From UBA9414 sp958446945 (lineage in GTDB: Bacteria > Bacillota > Clostridia > Lachnospirales > Lachnospiraceae): 9,983 nt of DNA. Below the pieces are notes generated by a model, which was given only the letters and a program-made list of their open reading frames with translations, made no database searches and was not told where the DNA came from. Every line of letters begins with the position of its first letter. The stretch's first letter is position 1. Of the stretch, positions 1 through 6,383 are shown piece after piece. The stretch is from positions 1 to 9,983 of the forward strand of contig CAUCYJ010000095.1 in NCBI GenBank assembly GCA_958446945.1. The letters are read 5' to 3'. Both the position numbers and the translations under genes were made by a program.

Positions 1-88
1 TCGTTACTTCATATACGATCCCAAGCAGCAAACCGGATACAAGTGTGATCGCTGTCAGAATCAACGTATTTTTCATAATCTTATTCAT
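1..88 (-). CDS. rnfG: Electron transport complex subunit RnfG, N-terminal fragment (cut by window edge)
   Basis: Only the first 29 codons are visible; the rest lies beyond position 1. The peptide starts MNKIMKNTLILTAITLVSGL, a short basic N-terminus followed by a hydrophobic segment (about residues 8-25). This matches the single N-terminal membrane anchor of RnfG, the subunit that in the family carries a covalently bound FMN on its extracytoplasmic domain. The flavin-binding threonine motif is outside the window and cannot be checked. The ATG overlaps the rnfD stop in a TAATG arrangement sharing one base. A GGAGGA ribosome-binding site lies inside the last codons of rnfD (97-102), so translation is probably coupled. 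Identity rests mainly on position after rnfC and rnfD, as in the clostridial order rnfCDGEAB, because the visible peptide is too short to be diagnostic alone. Confidence 0.82.
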   Translation of the reverse strand, partial: MNKIMKNTLILTAITLVSGLLLGIVYEVT

Positions 89-1026
89 TATTTCTCTCCT
101 CCTTTACCAAATGGTTTTGGAAGAGTTACCTTCTCAATCAACGGTACAAGCATATTGCTGATAATGATCGCATAAGATACACCTTCTGCAGAACCGCCGA
201 AGAGACGGAACAATCCTGTCAGGATACCAAGCAGCATGCCATATACAATCTGACCTCTCTTTGTAATCGGTGAGGTTACATAATCCGTTGCCATGAACCA
301 TGCACCGAGCATCAGACCGCCGCCGCACAGATGTGCTGTAATAAACTGCGGATCAAATCCATGTCCGCCAAAAATACTGATAAAGATCACAAATGTAGCA
401 ATATATGTACCAGGGATGCGAAGATCGATGATGCCAAGAAGCAGAAGGAAGATCGCACCAATCATAATTGCAATAACAGAAGTCTCACCAATCGTTCCCG
501 GAATCGTTCCAAGAAGCATTTTGAATGTATTGACTCCTTCAAGACTTCCGTCAGCCCGCATCTGTGCCAAAGGTGTTGCTGAGGTCACACCATCATATAC
601 AAATGTTGTCATTCTTCCTGTAAAGGAAATCAAAAGGAAACACCTTGCACCAAGCGCAGGATTCATAAAATTCTGTCCTAATCCTCCAAACAGCTGTTTT
701 ACAACAAGAATTGCAAAAACACTTCCAAGCGCTCCCATCCAGAGCGGCGCTGTCGGCGGAAGGTTCAGTGCCAGCAAAAGACCTGTTACAACTGCACTGA
801 AATCATTGATAGTTATTTTCTTATGCATCAGCTTTTCATAAACATATTCTGTCAAAACTGCTGCTGCTGTCGTCACGATAATATTCCACAATGCCGGAAA
901 TCCAAAATTAAATACGCCAAATGCTGCTGCCGGCAACAATGCAATTGTTACCATAAGCATAATATTGCTTGTCGTAATTTTATCCCGGACATGCGGAGAT
1001 GATGAAAGATGATATTGTTCACTCAC
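88..1026 (-). CDS. rnfD: Electron transport complex subunit RnfD
   Basis: RnfD is an integral membrane subunit of the Rnf complex, which moves electrons from reduced ferredoxin to NAD+ and pumps Na+ or H+ out of the cell. The 312-residue product is strongly hydrophobic, with many membrane helices (clear ones near residues 22-40, 45-60, 76-90, 96-112 and 182-215). It carries the NqrB/RnfD-type signature around residues 113-130 (FGGLGQNFMNPALGARCF). Residues 145-151, DGVTSAT, match the flavinylation pattern Dxx(S/T)xA(T/S), so Thr151 is the predicted covalent FMN site. The start is GTG; a GGTAGGA sequence at 1035-1041 sits 8 bases upstream and there is no ATG until residue 23, inside the first helix. 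It lies 23 bp after rnfC and shares one base with rnfG. Length is normal for clostridial RnfD. Confidence 0.95.
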   Translation of the reverse strand: MSEQYHLSSSPHVRDKITTSNIMLMVTIALLPAAAFGVFNFGFPALWNIIVTTAAAVLTEYVYEKLMHKKITINDFSAVVTGLLLALNLPPTAPLWMGALGSVFAILVVKQLFGGLGQNFMNPALGARCFLLISFTGRMTTFVYDGVTSATPLAQMRADGSLEGVNTFKMLLGTIPGTIGETSVIAIMIGAIFLLLLGIIDLRIPGTYIATFVIFISIFGGHGFDPQFITAHLCGGGLMLGAWFMATDYVTSPITKRGQIVYGMLLGILTGLFRLFGGSAEGVSYAIIISNMLVPLIEKVTLPKPFGKGGEK

Positions 1027-1034
1027 GCCCGTAT

Positions 1035-1041
1035 TCCTACC
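1035..1041 (-). promoter_or_regulatory. Ribosome-binding site that fixes the GTG start of rnfD
   Basis: The minus strand reads GGTAGGA, 8 bases before the GTG at 1026. It is an imperfect match to AGGAGG, but it is the only purine-rich element in the 23-bp gap after rnfC, and the GTG is the only start that preserves the whole N-terminus before the first membrane helix. Confidence 0.6.
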
Positions 1042-1049
1042 CTTTCTCT

Positions 1050-2366
1050 CTATTTCTTTTTATGCGATAAAGCGATTTTTCTCATGGATCCGATTGCCTG
1101 CTTTAAATGACGTTTTGCCGGACAAACATAGCTGCAGGAACCGCACTCTACACATTCCAGCCCTTCCCATTTTACGAAAGAAGACTCATCCATCCGCTCT
1201 GCAAAATCTGCAAGTCTTGACGGAATAATCCGACTCGGACACGCATCTACACATCGTCCGCAATTAATGCAGGCCGTTGCTTCCTGTTTTGCAACTTCAT
1301 CTTCTGTAAATCCGAGAATTGCAGAAGATGTCTTAGTCACAGGCGTATCTGTCGTAAACATAGCAAATCCCATCATTGGTCCGCCGGAAATAATTTTTTC
1401 CGGTTCCCCTTTGAATCCTCCTGCCGCTTCAATCAATTCATTTTGATTCATTCCGAGTGGAACAAGGAAATTGCCAGGTTCATTTACAGCATCTCCACTT
1501 ACTGTTACTACTCGTTCCATTAATGGTTTTCCGGTAATGACTGCTCGATGAATGCTGATTAATGTCTCCACATTATCTACTACACAGCCTGCATCTGCCG
1601 GCAGCATGCTGGAATTGATTGCCCTACCTGTAGAGGCATAAATCAATTGACGCTCTGCACCCTGCGGATACTTTGTCTGAAGTGCTACTACTTTGATTCG
1701 CGGTTCATTCTGAACAAGCTCTTCTAACCGTTGGATACAGTCTGATTTATTATCTTCTATCGCCAAAATTCCTGTAGCATTATCAAATAGCTGAAGAACA
1801 ACCTTCAGACCGCTGATAAGCTCATCCGGATTTTCCAGCATTCTGCGATAGTCCGCCGTAATATACGGTTCACACTCTGCACAGTTTGCAATAATATAAT
1901 CTATCTTTTCAGGTTCTTTCGGAGACAGTTTTACCCTTGTCGGGAAACCTGCACCCCCCATTCCAACGATCCCCGCATCTGCAATGATATTAAGAATTTC
2001 TTCTTTTGTCATGTAGATCAGCGGTTTTCGCTCTTCATAGGTTACTTCTTCATACTGTTCATCATTTTCGATCACAATACTGTTTACCTTTGCACCTGTC
2101 GGATTATATCTCGGCTCAATTGCTTTTACCGTACCGGAAACAGATGCGTAAATCGGTGATGATACAAATCCACTGCTTTCGGCAATCTTTTGCCCTTTCA
2201 ACACTCTATCACCAACAGAAACGATTGCCTGTGCAGGCGCACCTATATGCTGTGAAAGAGGGTATACAAGAGTCCCTTTCGGTTTCAATACCTGGATGGC
2301 TTTGTCTTTGGCGAGACTTTTGCCATCATTCGGATGAACACCACCTTTAAATGTTACAAGCTTCAT
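1050..2366 (-). CDS. rnfC: Electron transport complex subunit RnfC (NADH-side iron-sulfur flavoprotein)
   Basis: RnfC is the cytoplasmic peripheral subunit thought to exchange electrons with NAD+ through FMN and two iron-sulfur clusters. The 438-residue protein opens with FKGGVHP (residues 6-12), the usual RnfC start, followed by a biotinyl-like N-terminal domain (to about residue 110). The nucleotide-binding Complex1_51K-like domain follows, with GMGGAGFPTRVK at 135-146 and AECEPYITADYRRM at 163-176. A SLBB-type segment lies around 285-330. Two [4Fe-4S] motifs end the protein: C366-C369-C372-C376 and C405-C408-C411-C415, both CxxCxxCxxxCP. All eight ligands are present. The ATG is preceded by AAAGGA at about 10 bases. 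It is the first gene of the rnf transcript, downstream of the TATAAT element at 2405-2410, and the C-terminal tail is basic. Confidence 0.97.
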   Translation of the reverse strand: MKLVTFKGGVHPNDGKSLAKDKAIQVLKPKGTLVYPLSQHIGAPAQAIVSVGDRVLKGQKIAESSGFVSSPIYASVSGTVKAIEPRYNPTGAKVNSIVIENDEQYEEVTYEERKPLIYMTKEEILNIIADAGIVGMGGAGFPTRVKLSPKEPEKIDYIIANCAECEPYITADYRRMLENPDELISGLKVVLQLFDNATGILAIEDNKSDCIQRLEELVQNEPRIKVVALQTKYPQGAERQLIYASTGRAINSSMLPADAGCVVDNVETLISIHRAVITGKPLMERVVTVSGDAVNEPGNFLVPLGMNQNELIEAAGGFKGEPEKIISGGPMMGFAMFTTDTPVTKTSSAILGFTEDEVAKQEATACINCGRCVDACPSRIIPSRLADFAERMDESSFVKWEGLECVECGSCSYVCPAKRHLKQAIGSMRKIALSHKKK

Positions 2367-2404
2367 ACCCCATTATCCTTTCTCTTTAAGTCTTATCCTT
2401 CTCT

Positions 2405-2433
2405 ATTATAGGCAAAAGCAATATAAAAATCCA
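2405..2433 (-). promoter_or_regulatory. Predicted sigma-A promoter of the rnf operon
   Basis: On the minus strand a perfect TATAAT (2405-2410) lies about 39 bases upstream of the rnfC ATG. The hexamer 17 bases further upstream is TGGATT (2428-2433), only a 3/6 match to TTGACA, so either the -35 is weak or an activator assists. The position just after the rpsA terminator supports an independent rnf transcription start. Confidence 0.62.
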
Positions 2434-2507
2434 GTTTTCCGCGCAAAAATATTGTACATTTTAGCATACAAAAAAGCTTCGAAATTGATATTTTTTCGTC
2501 AATATGT

Positions 2508-2538
2508 AAAAAGGACTGTACACTTCTGTACAGTCCTT
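2508..2538 (-). terminator. Rho-independent terminator after rpsA
   Basis: A perfect 12-bp inverted repeat (2511-2522 and 2527-2538; arms AAGGACTGTACA and TGTACAGTCCTT on the plus strand) encloses a four-base loop. In the minus-strand reading it is followed by a run of five T (2512-2508, partly in the stem base) and begins 14 bases after the rpsA stop. The T tract is short, but the stem is strong and the location fits the end of the rpsA transcript and separation from rnf. No T run follows on the plus strand, so it should act in one direction. Confidence 0.85.
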
Positions 2539-2552
2539 CGCACTATTCAGTC

Positions 2553-3638
2553 TTATTCTTCCTCTGCTGCTTCTTCAGATGATGTCTCTGGTTCTAATGC
2601 TTTCATGCTTAAGCTGATTTTTTTCTCTTCTTCATTCAGGTCTACTACTTTTGCTGTAATCTCCTGACCAATGCTCAGCACATCTGCCGGTTTTTCAACA
2701 TGTGCTCTTGAAATCTGAGATACATGAAGTAATGCATCTACACCCGGAGCAAGTTCTACGAATGCACCAAAATCTGTCATTCTTGCAACTTTTCCTGTTA
2801 CAACGCTTCCAACAGCATATGCTTCAGCTGCATTTGCCCACGGATTTGTCTCTGGGAATTTTAAAGATAAAGCAACTTTTGTATCGTTAATATCTTTTAC
2901 AAGAACTTTCACAGTATCGCCTACCTGGAATACTTTTTTCGGGTTCTCTACTCTGCCCCAAGACATTTCAGAAATATGAAGTAAACCATCTACTCCGCCG
3001 AGGTCAATGAATGCACCAAAATCTGTTACATTCTTAACAGTTCCTTCTACTGTATCACCAACCTGAAGTTTTGCAAATAATTCTTTCTGAAGTTCTGCTT
3101 TCTTAGCAACAAGAAGCTGTCTTCTGTCTCCGATAATACGGTTTCTTCTTGGATTGAATTCGCTGATAACAAATTCAATTTCCTGTCCCTGATATTTTCC
3201 TAAGTCTTTCTCATATGTGTCAGATACAAGGCTTGCCGGAATAAATACTCTTGCTTCATCAACAACAACACTTAAGCCGCCGCCTAAAATCTGAGTTACA
3301 GTTGCTTTCAGAACTTCTTTGTTCTCAAATGCTTCACGCAGTCTTTCGTTGCCTTTTTCAGCTGCCAATCTCTTATATGTTAAGAGCACCTGACCTTCTC
3401 CGTCATTGACTTTCAGAACTTTCACTGTCATCGGATCTCCAACAGATACAAGCGTTGTTAGATCTACACCGGTTTCGTTTGTATATTCACTGCGTGTAAT
3501 GATACCGTCTGCTTTATATCCGATGTTCAGGATAATCTCATCCGGTTTTACATCGATAACTGTACCGTCTACTACCTCTCCGTTATGTATTGTTTTAAAT
3601 GACTCTTCTAACATTTGTTCAAAAGTTAAATCTGACAT
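2553..3638 (-). CDS. rpsA: Ribosomal protein S1-like protein with four S1 domains
   Basis: The 361-residue protein is built from four S1 RNA-binding (OB-fold) domains at about residues 19-90, 107-178, 193-262 and 276-346, then an acidic tail (ETSSEEAAEEE). Domains 3 and 4 have the canonical TDFGAF and GLLHISEMS/ALLHVSQIS signatures; domain 2 is the most divergent, as in Firmicute S1 proteins. It probably binds mRNA and associates with the 30S ribosome. Whether it helps initiation as the six-domain E. coli S1 does is uncertain for Firmicutes. The start is the ATG at 3636-3638 giving MSDLTFEQM: a GAGGAGG site (3648-3654) lies 9 bases before it. A TTG six codons upstream would translate that site itself and is not credible. 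The gene overlaps the end of ispH by 20 bp and is the last gene before a terminator. Confidence 0.95.
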   Translation of the reverse strand: MSDLTFEQMLEESFKTIHNGEVVDGTVIDVKPDEIILNIGYKADGIITRSEYTNETGVDLTTLVSVGDPMTVKVLKVNDGEGQVLLTYKRLAAEKGNERLREAFENKEVLKATVTQILGGGLSVVVDEARVFIPASLVSDTYEKDLGKYQGQEIEFVISEFNPRRNRIIGDRRQLLVAKKAELQKELFAKLQVGDTVEGTVKNVTDFGAFIDLGGVDGLLHISEMSWGRVENPKKVFQVGDTVKVLVKDINDTKVALSLKFPETNPWANAAEAYAVGSVVTGKVARMTDFGAFVELAPGVDALLHVSQISRAHVEKPADVLSIGQEITAKVVDLNEEEKKISLSMKALEPETSSEEAAEEE

Positions 3639-4473
3639 TATTTTGAACCTCCTCAATTATTTTATTGGGCGTCGATGCCCCAGCTGTAATACCTACTGTT
3701 TCCGAGGACCCTAATTGATTCAAATCCAAATCGTCAAGTGTCTGAATATAGTACGTATTGTTACATGCTTTTTTTGATATTTCAAATAGCTTTTGGGTAT
3801 TGGAGCTGTGCTTATCACCAACGACAAGCATGGCATCAACTTTCCCGGCAATGCAAAGCGCCTCATCCTGACGTTCTTTCGTAGCACTGCAAATCGTATT
3901 TAAAACACTTATATGATACCCCATTTTTTCTATAATTTCAACTAATTCTTTAAATTTATTGTAATTAAATGTCGTCTGTGATACAATACACAGCTCCTGA
4001 TCAAAGGAAGTATGAAATCTGTGGACATCTTCCTTTGATCCGATTACTGTCACTTTTGTTTTAGACCACCCTTTAATTCCTTCCACTTCCGGATGTTTTT
4101 CATTCCCGATAATAATAATTTCTTTACCTTTGGCACTTTCTTCTGCTACGATTTTATGAATTTTTTTAACAAAAGGGCATGTAGCATCCACACAGGTAAT
4201 CTTATTTTTTTCCAAAAGATCATAAATATGTTTTGCTACACCATGAGAACGGATTACAACAATCCCATCCTGCAACGCAGCCAGCTCCTCCTCTGATTCG
4301 ATTACTTCTACCCCTTTTTGCCTAAGATCGTTCACAACAATCTCATTATGAATAATCGGACCATAAGTATAAACTTTTTTTCCCCGATTTGTTTCTGCCT
4401 GCTCATAAACAGTCTCTACAGCCCTCTTCACACCAAAACAAAAGCCCGCTGTTTTTGCTACTTTTATCTGCAT
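3619..4473 (-). CDS. ispH: 4-hydroxy-3-methylbut-2-enyl diphosphate reductase IspH (LytB)
   Basis: IspH is the last enzyme of the MEP isoprenoid pathway. It reduces HMBPP to isopentenyl and dimethylallyl diphosphate with a [4Fe-4S] cluster in the cytoplasm. The 284-residue protein has the three cluster cysteines in their expected settings: Cys12 (GFCFGVKRAV), Cys99 (DATCPFV) and Cys195 (NTICSATKERQ). The substrate-binding set is also present: His42 in IIHNE, His77 in RSHG, His127 and Glu129 in KHPEVEG, and the SATKERQ stretch at 196-202. Length is normal for a stand-alone bacterial IspH. The ATG lies within the end of cmk (10-bp overlap), with a GGAGG about 13 bases upstream. The 3' end overlaps rpsA by 20 bp. 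In some Clostridia IspH is fused to S1; here the two are separate but overlapping. MEP-derived precursors feed the cell-wall lipid carrier and quinone-type products. Confidence 0.97.
   Translation of the reverse strand: MQIKVAKTAGFCFGVKRAVETVYEQAETNRGKKVYTYGPIIHNEIVVNDLRQKGVEVIESEEELAALQDGIVVIRSHGVAKHIYDLLEKNKITCVDATCPFVKKIHKIVAEESAKGKEIIIIGNEKHPEVEGIKGWSKTKVTVIGSKEDVHRFHTSFDQELCIVSQTTFNYNKFKELVEIIEKMGYHISVLNTICSATKERQDEALCIAGKVDAMLVVGDKHSSNTQKLFEISKKACNNTYYIQTLDDLDLNQLGSSETVGITAGASTPNKIIEEVQNNVRFNF
3648..3654 (-). promoter_or_regulatory. Strong ribosome-binding site of rpsA inside ispH
   Basis: The minus strand reads GAGGAGG, 9 bases before the rpsA ATG. In the ispH frame the same bases encode the Glu-Glu-Val stretch near its C-terminus. 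The site decides the rpsA start (MSDL) over an in-frame upstream TTG at 3654-3656, and ribosomes finishing ispH must cross it, which favours coupled translation. Confidence 0.88.
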
Positions 4474-5120
4474 AATGCTTTAATCGCCTCCACTACTTCC
4501 TCAATCGTCATATCCGAAGAATCTATTAAAACTGCATCTTCTGCCTGGCAAAGTGGAGAAACCTGGCGGTTCATATCCTGATAATCTCTCTGTTCAATAT
4601 CCTGCGCGACTTTCTCATAATCACAATCTTCACCCTTCTCTAAAAGTTCCTGATAGCGTCTTTTTGCTCTTGTTTCCACACTAGCCGTCAAGTATATTTT
4701 CACATCGGCATCCGGAAGGATTCTTGTTCCGATATCACGTCCATCCATGACCACATCCTCGGTTCTGGCAAGCTCTCTCTGCAGCGCCAATAAATGCTCA
4801 CGCACTTCAGCAACAGCGGAACTTTTAGATGCCATATTTCCCACCATTTCTTCTCTAAGCCTGTCTGTAACATTCTCTTCATTTAGGTATACCTGCTGTA
4901 TCCCATCTTCATAGACAATCTTAACTTCTGCACCTGTACAGGCTTTGGCAATCGAATTACTATCTCCCGGATCGATTCCGAGTTTTAGAAAATACAGCGC
5001 CATTGCCCGATACATTGCTCCTGTGTCTACATAAATAAATCCTTTTTCTTTCGCAACTTTTTTTGCTATTGTACTTTTACCGGCACCAGCCGGTCCATCT
5101 ATTGCAATATTATATCCCAT
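4464..5120 (-). CDS. cmk: Cytidylate kinase, (d)CMP kinase
   Basis: Cmk phosphorylates CMP and dCMP to their diphosphates with ATP, recycling pyrimidine nucleotides from RNA turnover and lipid synthesis. The 218-residue protein shows the P-loop GPAGAGKST at residues 9-17, the CMP-binding DTGAMYRA at 32-39, the DGRDIGT motif at 126-132, an arginine-rich LID region (RAKRRYQE, 151-158) and the late family motif RQVSPL at 185-190. Length and motif order are standard for the short bacterial form. The ATG has a GGAGG (5131-5135) 10 bases upstream. It begins 18 bp after the flavoprotein stop and its last ten bases overlap the ispH start. The cmk-ispH-rpsA order is a recurring clostridial arrangement, which supports all three calls. 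Confidence 0.97.
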   Translation of the reverse strand: MGYNIAIDGPAGAGKSTIAKKVAKEKGFIYVDTGAMYRAMALYFLKLGIDPGDSNSIAKACTGAEVKIVYEDGIQQVYLNEENVTDRLREEMVGNMASKSSAVAEVREHLLALQRELARTEDVVMDGRDIGTRILPDADVKIYLTASVETRAKRRYQELLEKGEDCDYEKVAQDIEQRDYQDMNRQVSPLCQAEDAVLIDSSDMTIEEVVEAIKALCR

Positions 5121-5138
5121 CTAAACTCTGCCTCCGTA

Positions 5139-6383
5139 TTATTCTTCTGCGATTCCGGCGTTCATCCCCGCTGCATAAGCTGTTGACCATGCAATCTGAA
5201 GATTAAATCCGCCTGTCAGCGCATCCAGATCCAAAACTTCTCCCGCAAAATAAACGCCCGGTACAATCTTGGACTCCATTGTCGCCGGATTGATTTCTTT
5301 TACGTTTACACCGCCTTTTGTAATAATTGCTTCATTATAATCCCGCAAGCCGGTCAATGTTGCCGGAAATGCTTTCATCAATTTTACAAATCTCTGGCGT
5401 TCTTCCTTTGAAATTTCATTTACTTTTTTATCCGGATCGATTCCACTAAGTGAAATCATTACCGGAATCAATTTTGCCGGAAAGAGCTTGTGGACCGCAT
5501 TTTTAAACTGTTTATTCCGATTCTCCTCAAAATCCCGGATTACTCTTTGATCAAGCTGTTCTTCTGAAAGTGCGGGTTTGAGATCAATCTGAAGTTCCAA
5601 TGATTGTTTTAAAAGCCTTTTTCCCACAATGCTGCTGGCACTTAACATCAGCGGTCCGCTTACTCCATAATGAGTGAACAGCATTTCTCCAAAATCACTG
5701 TACAGAACTTTTTTGCCATTCAAAATCTTTACTGCTACATTGCGAAGCGACAGTCCCTGAAGCTCATGCGTATAGACTTCCTCCGTCTCCATCGGAACAA
5801 GCGCAGGCATCAGCTCTGTTACCTTATGGCCCAGTTCCGCTGCAAACCGGTATCCATCTCCACGAGATCCCGTTGTCTGATAAGAAAATCCACCGGTTGT
5901 AATAATACAGGCATCTCCATATATTTTTTCCCCTTTTTCAAGTCTAATAGCTTCAAATCTTCCTTCTTTTATAAGAATTTCTTTCACTTTTGTATTCAGA
6001 TGTATTTGCACGCCCTGCATTTTCATCTCTTTTTGCAGCACCTGAATCACATCTGAAGAATGATCTGATACCGGAAACACTCTGTCTCCCCGTTCAATTT
6101 TTGTCTTCAGTCCGATTTCTTCAAAAAAGCGAATGGTATCCTCATTTGTATATCCATAAAAACTGCTGTACAAAAACTTAGCATTGGACACAACAGATTG
6201 AAAAAGCACTTCCATGTCAGCTGCGTTTGTCAGATTACAGCGTCCTTTTCCTGTAATAAATAATTTTTTTCCAAGCTTTTCATTCTGTTCATATAAATGT
6301 ACTTCCTGTCCATTTCTTGCAGCAAAGATAGCCGCAAACATTCCGGCAGCTCCTCCGCCTATTATCAGCACTTTATTCTTCAT
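5139..6383 (-). CDS. BaiN/HI0933-family NAD(P)/FAD-dependent oxidoreductase
   Basis: This is a two-dinucleotide-binding flavoprotein of the HI0933/YhiN family (COG2081). The 414-residue protein begins with an FAD-binding Rossmann motif, IIGGGAAGMFAA at 7-18. The family signature GKKLFITGKGRCNLTN follows at 38-53, then a second motif TTGGFSYQTTGSRGDGY at 162-178. The C-terminal FAD-contact block has FAGEVLDLDALTGGFNLQ in the last 40 residues. Families of this type include C. scindens BaiN, reported to act on bile-acid intermediates, but most members sit beside housekeeping genes, as here, and their substrate is unknown, so I give no symbol. The start ATG overlaps the end of the RpiR gene by 11 bp, with AGGATGG about 9 bases upstream. 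It precedes cmk by 18 bp and is probably cotranscribed with it. Family assignment is sure; the reaction is not. Confidence 0.9.
   Translation of the reverse strand: MKNKVLIIGGGAAGMFAAIFAARNGQEVHLYEQNEKLGKKLFITGKGRCNLTNAADMEVLFQSVVSNAKFLYSSFYGYTNEDTIRFFEEIGLKTKIERGDRVFPVSDHSSDVIQVLQKEMKMQGVQIHLNTKVKEILIKEGRFEAIRLEKGEKIYGDACIITTGGFSYQTTGSRGDGYRFAAELGHKVTELMPALVPMETEEVYTHELQGLSLRNVAVKILNGKKVLYSDFGEMLFTHYGVSGPLMLSASSIVGKRLLKQSLELQIDLKPALSEEQLDQRVIRDFEENRNKQFKNAVHKLFPAKLIPVMISLSGIDPDKKVNEISKEERQRFVKLMKAFPATLTGLRDYNEAIITKGGVNVKEINPATMESKIVPGVYFAGEVLDLDALTGGFNLQIAWSTAYAAGMNAGIAEE

Noticed and set aside
293..841. A 182-codon open frame on the plus strand
   Set aside because: It lies wholly opposite rnfD, whose protein is clearly conserved. 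Its translation is rich in Pro, Ile and Cys without a recognisable domain, and no ribosome-binding site precedes it. It is a by-product of rnfD codon use.
2452..2667. A 71-codon plus-strand frame spanning the rpsA-rnfC gap
   Set aside because: It runs through the terminator hairpin and into the antisense of the S1 acidic tail; no ribosome-binding site or conserved feature was seen.
3639..3656. A longer rpsA starting at TTG (3654-3656)
   Set aside because: That start would place the GAGGAGG inside the coding sequence with no other site before it. The ATG at 3636-3638 has ideal spacing.
3667..3680. Small GGGC/GCCC hairpin just upstream of the rpsA ribosome-binding site, a possible S1 autoregulatory element
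   Set aside because: The stem is only four base pairs and is explained by the conserved GASTP codons of ispH; too weak to call.
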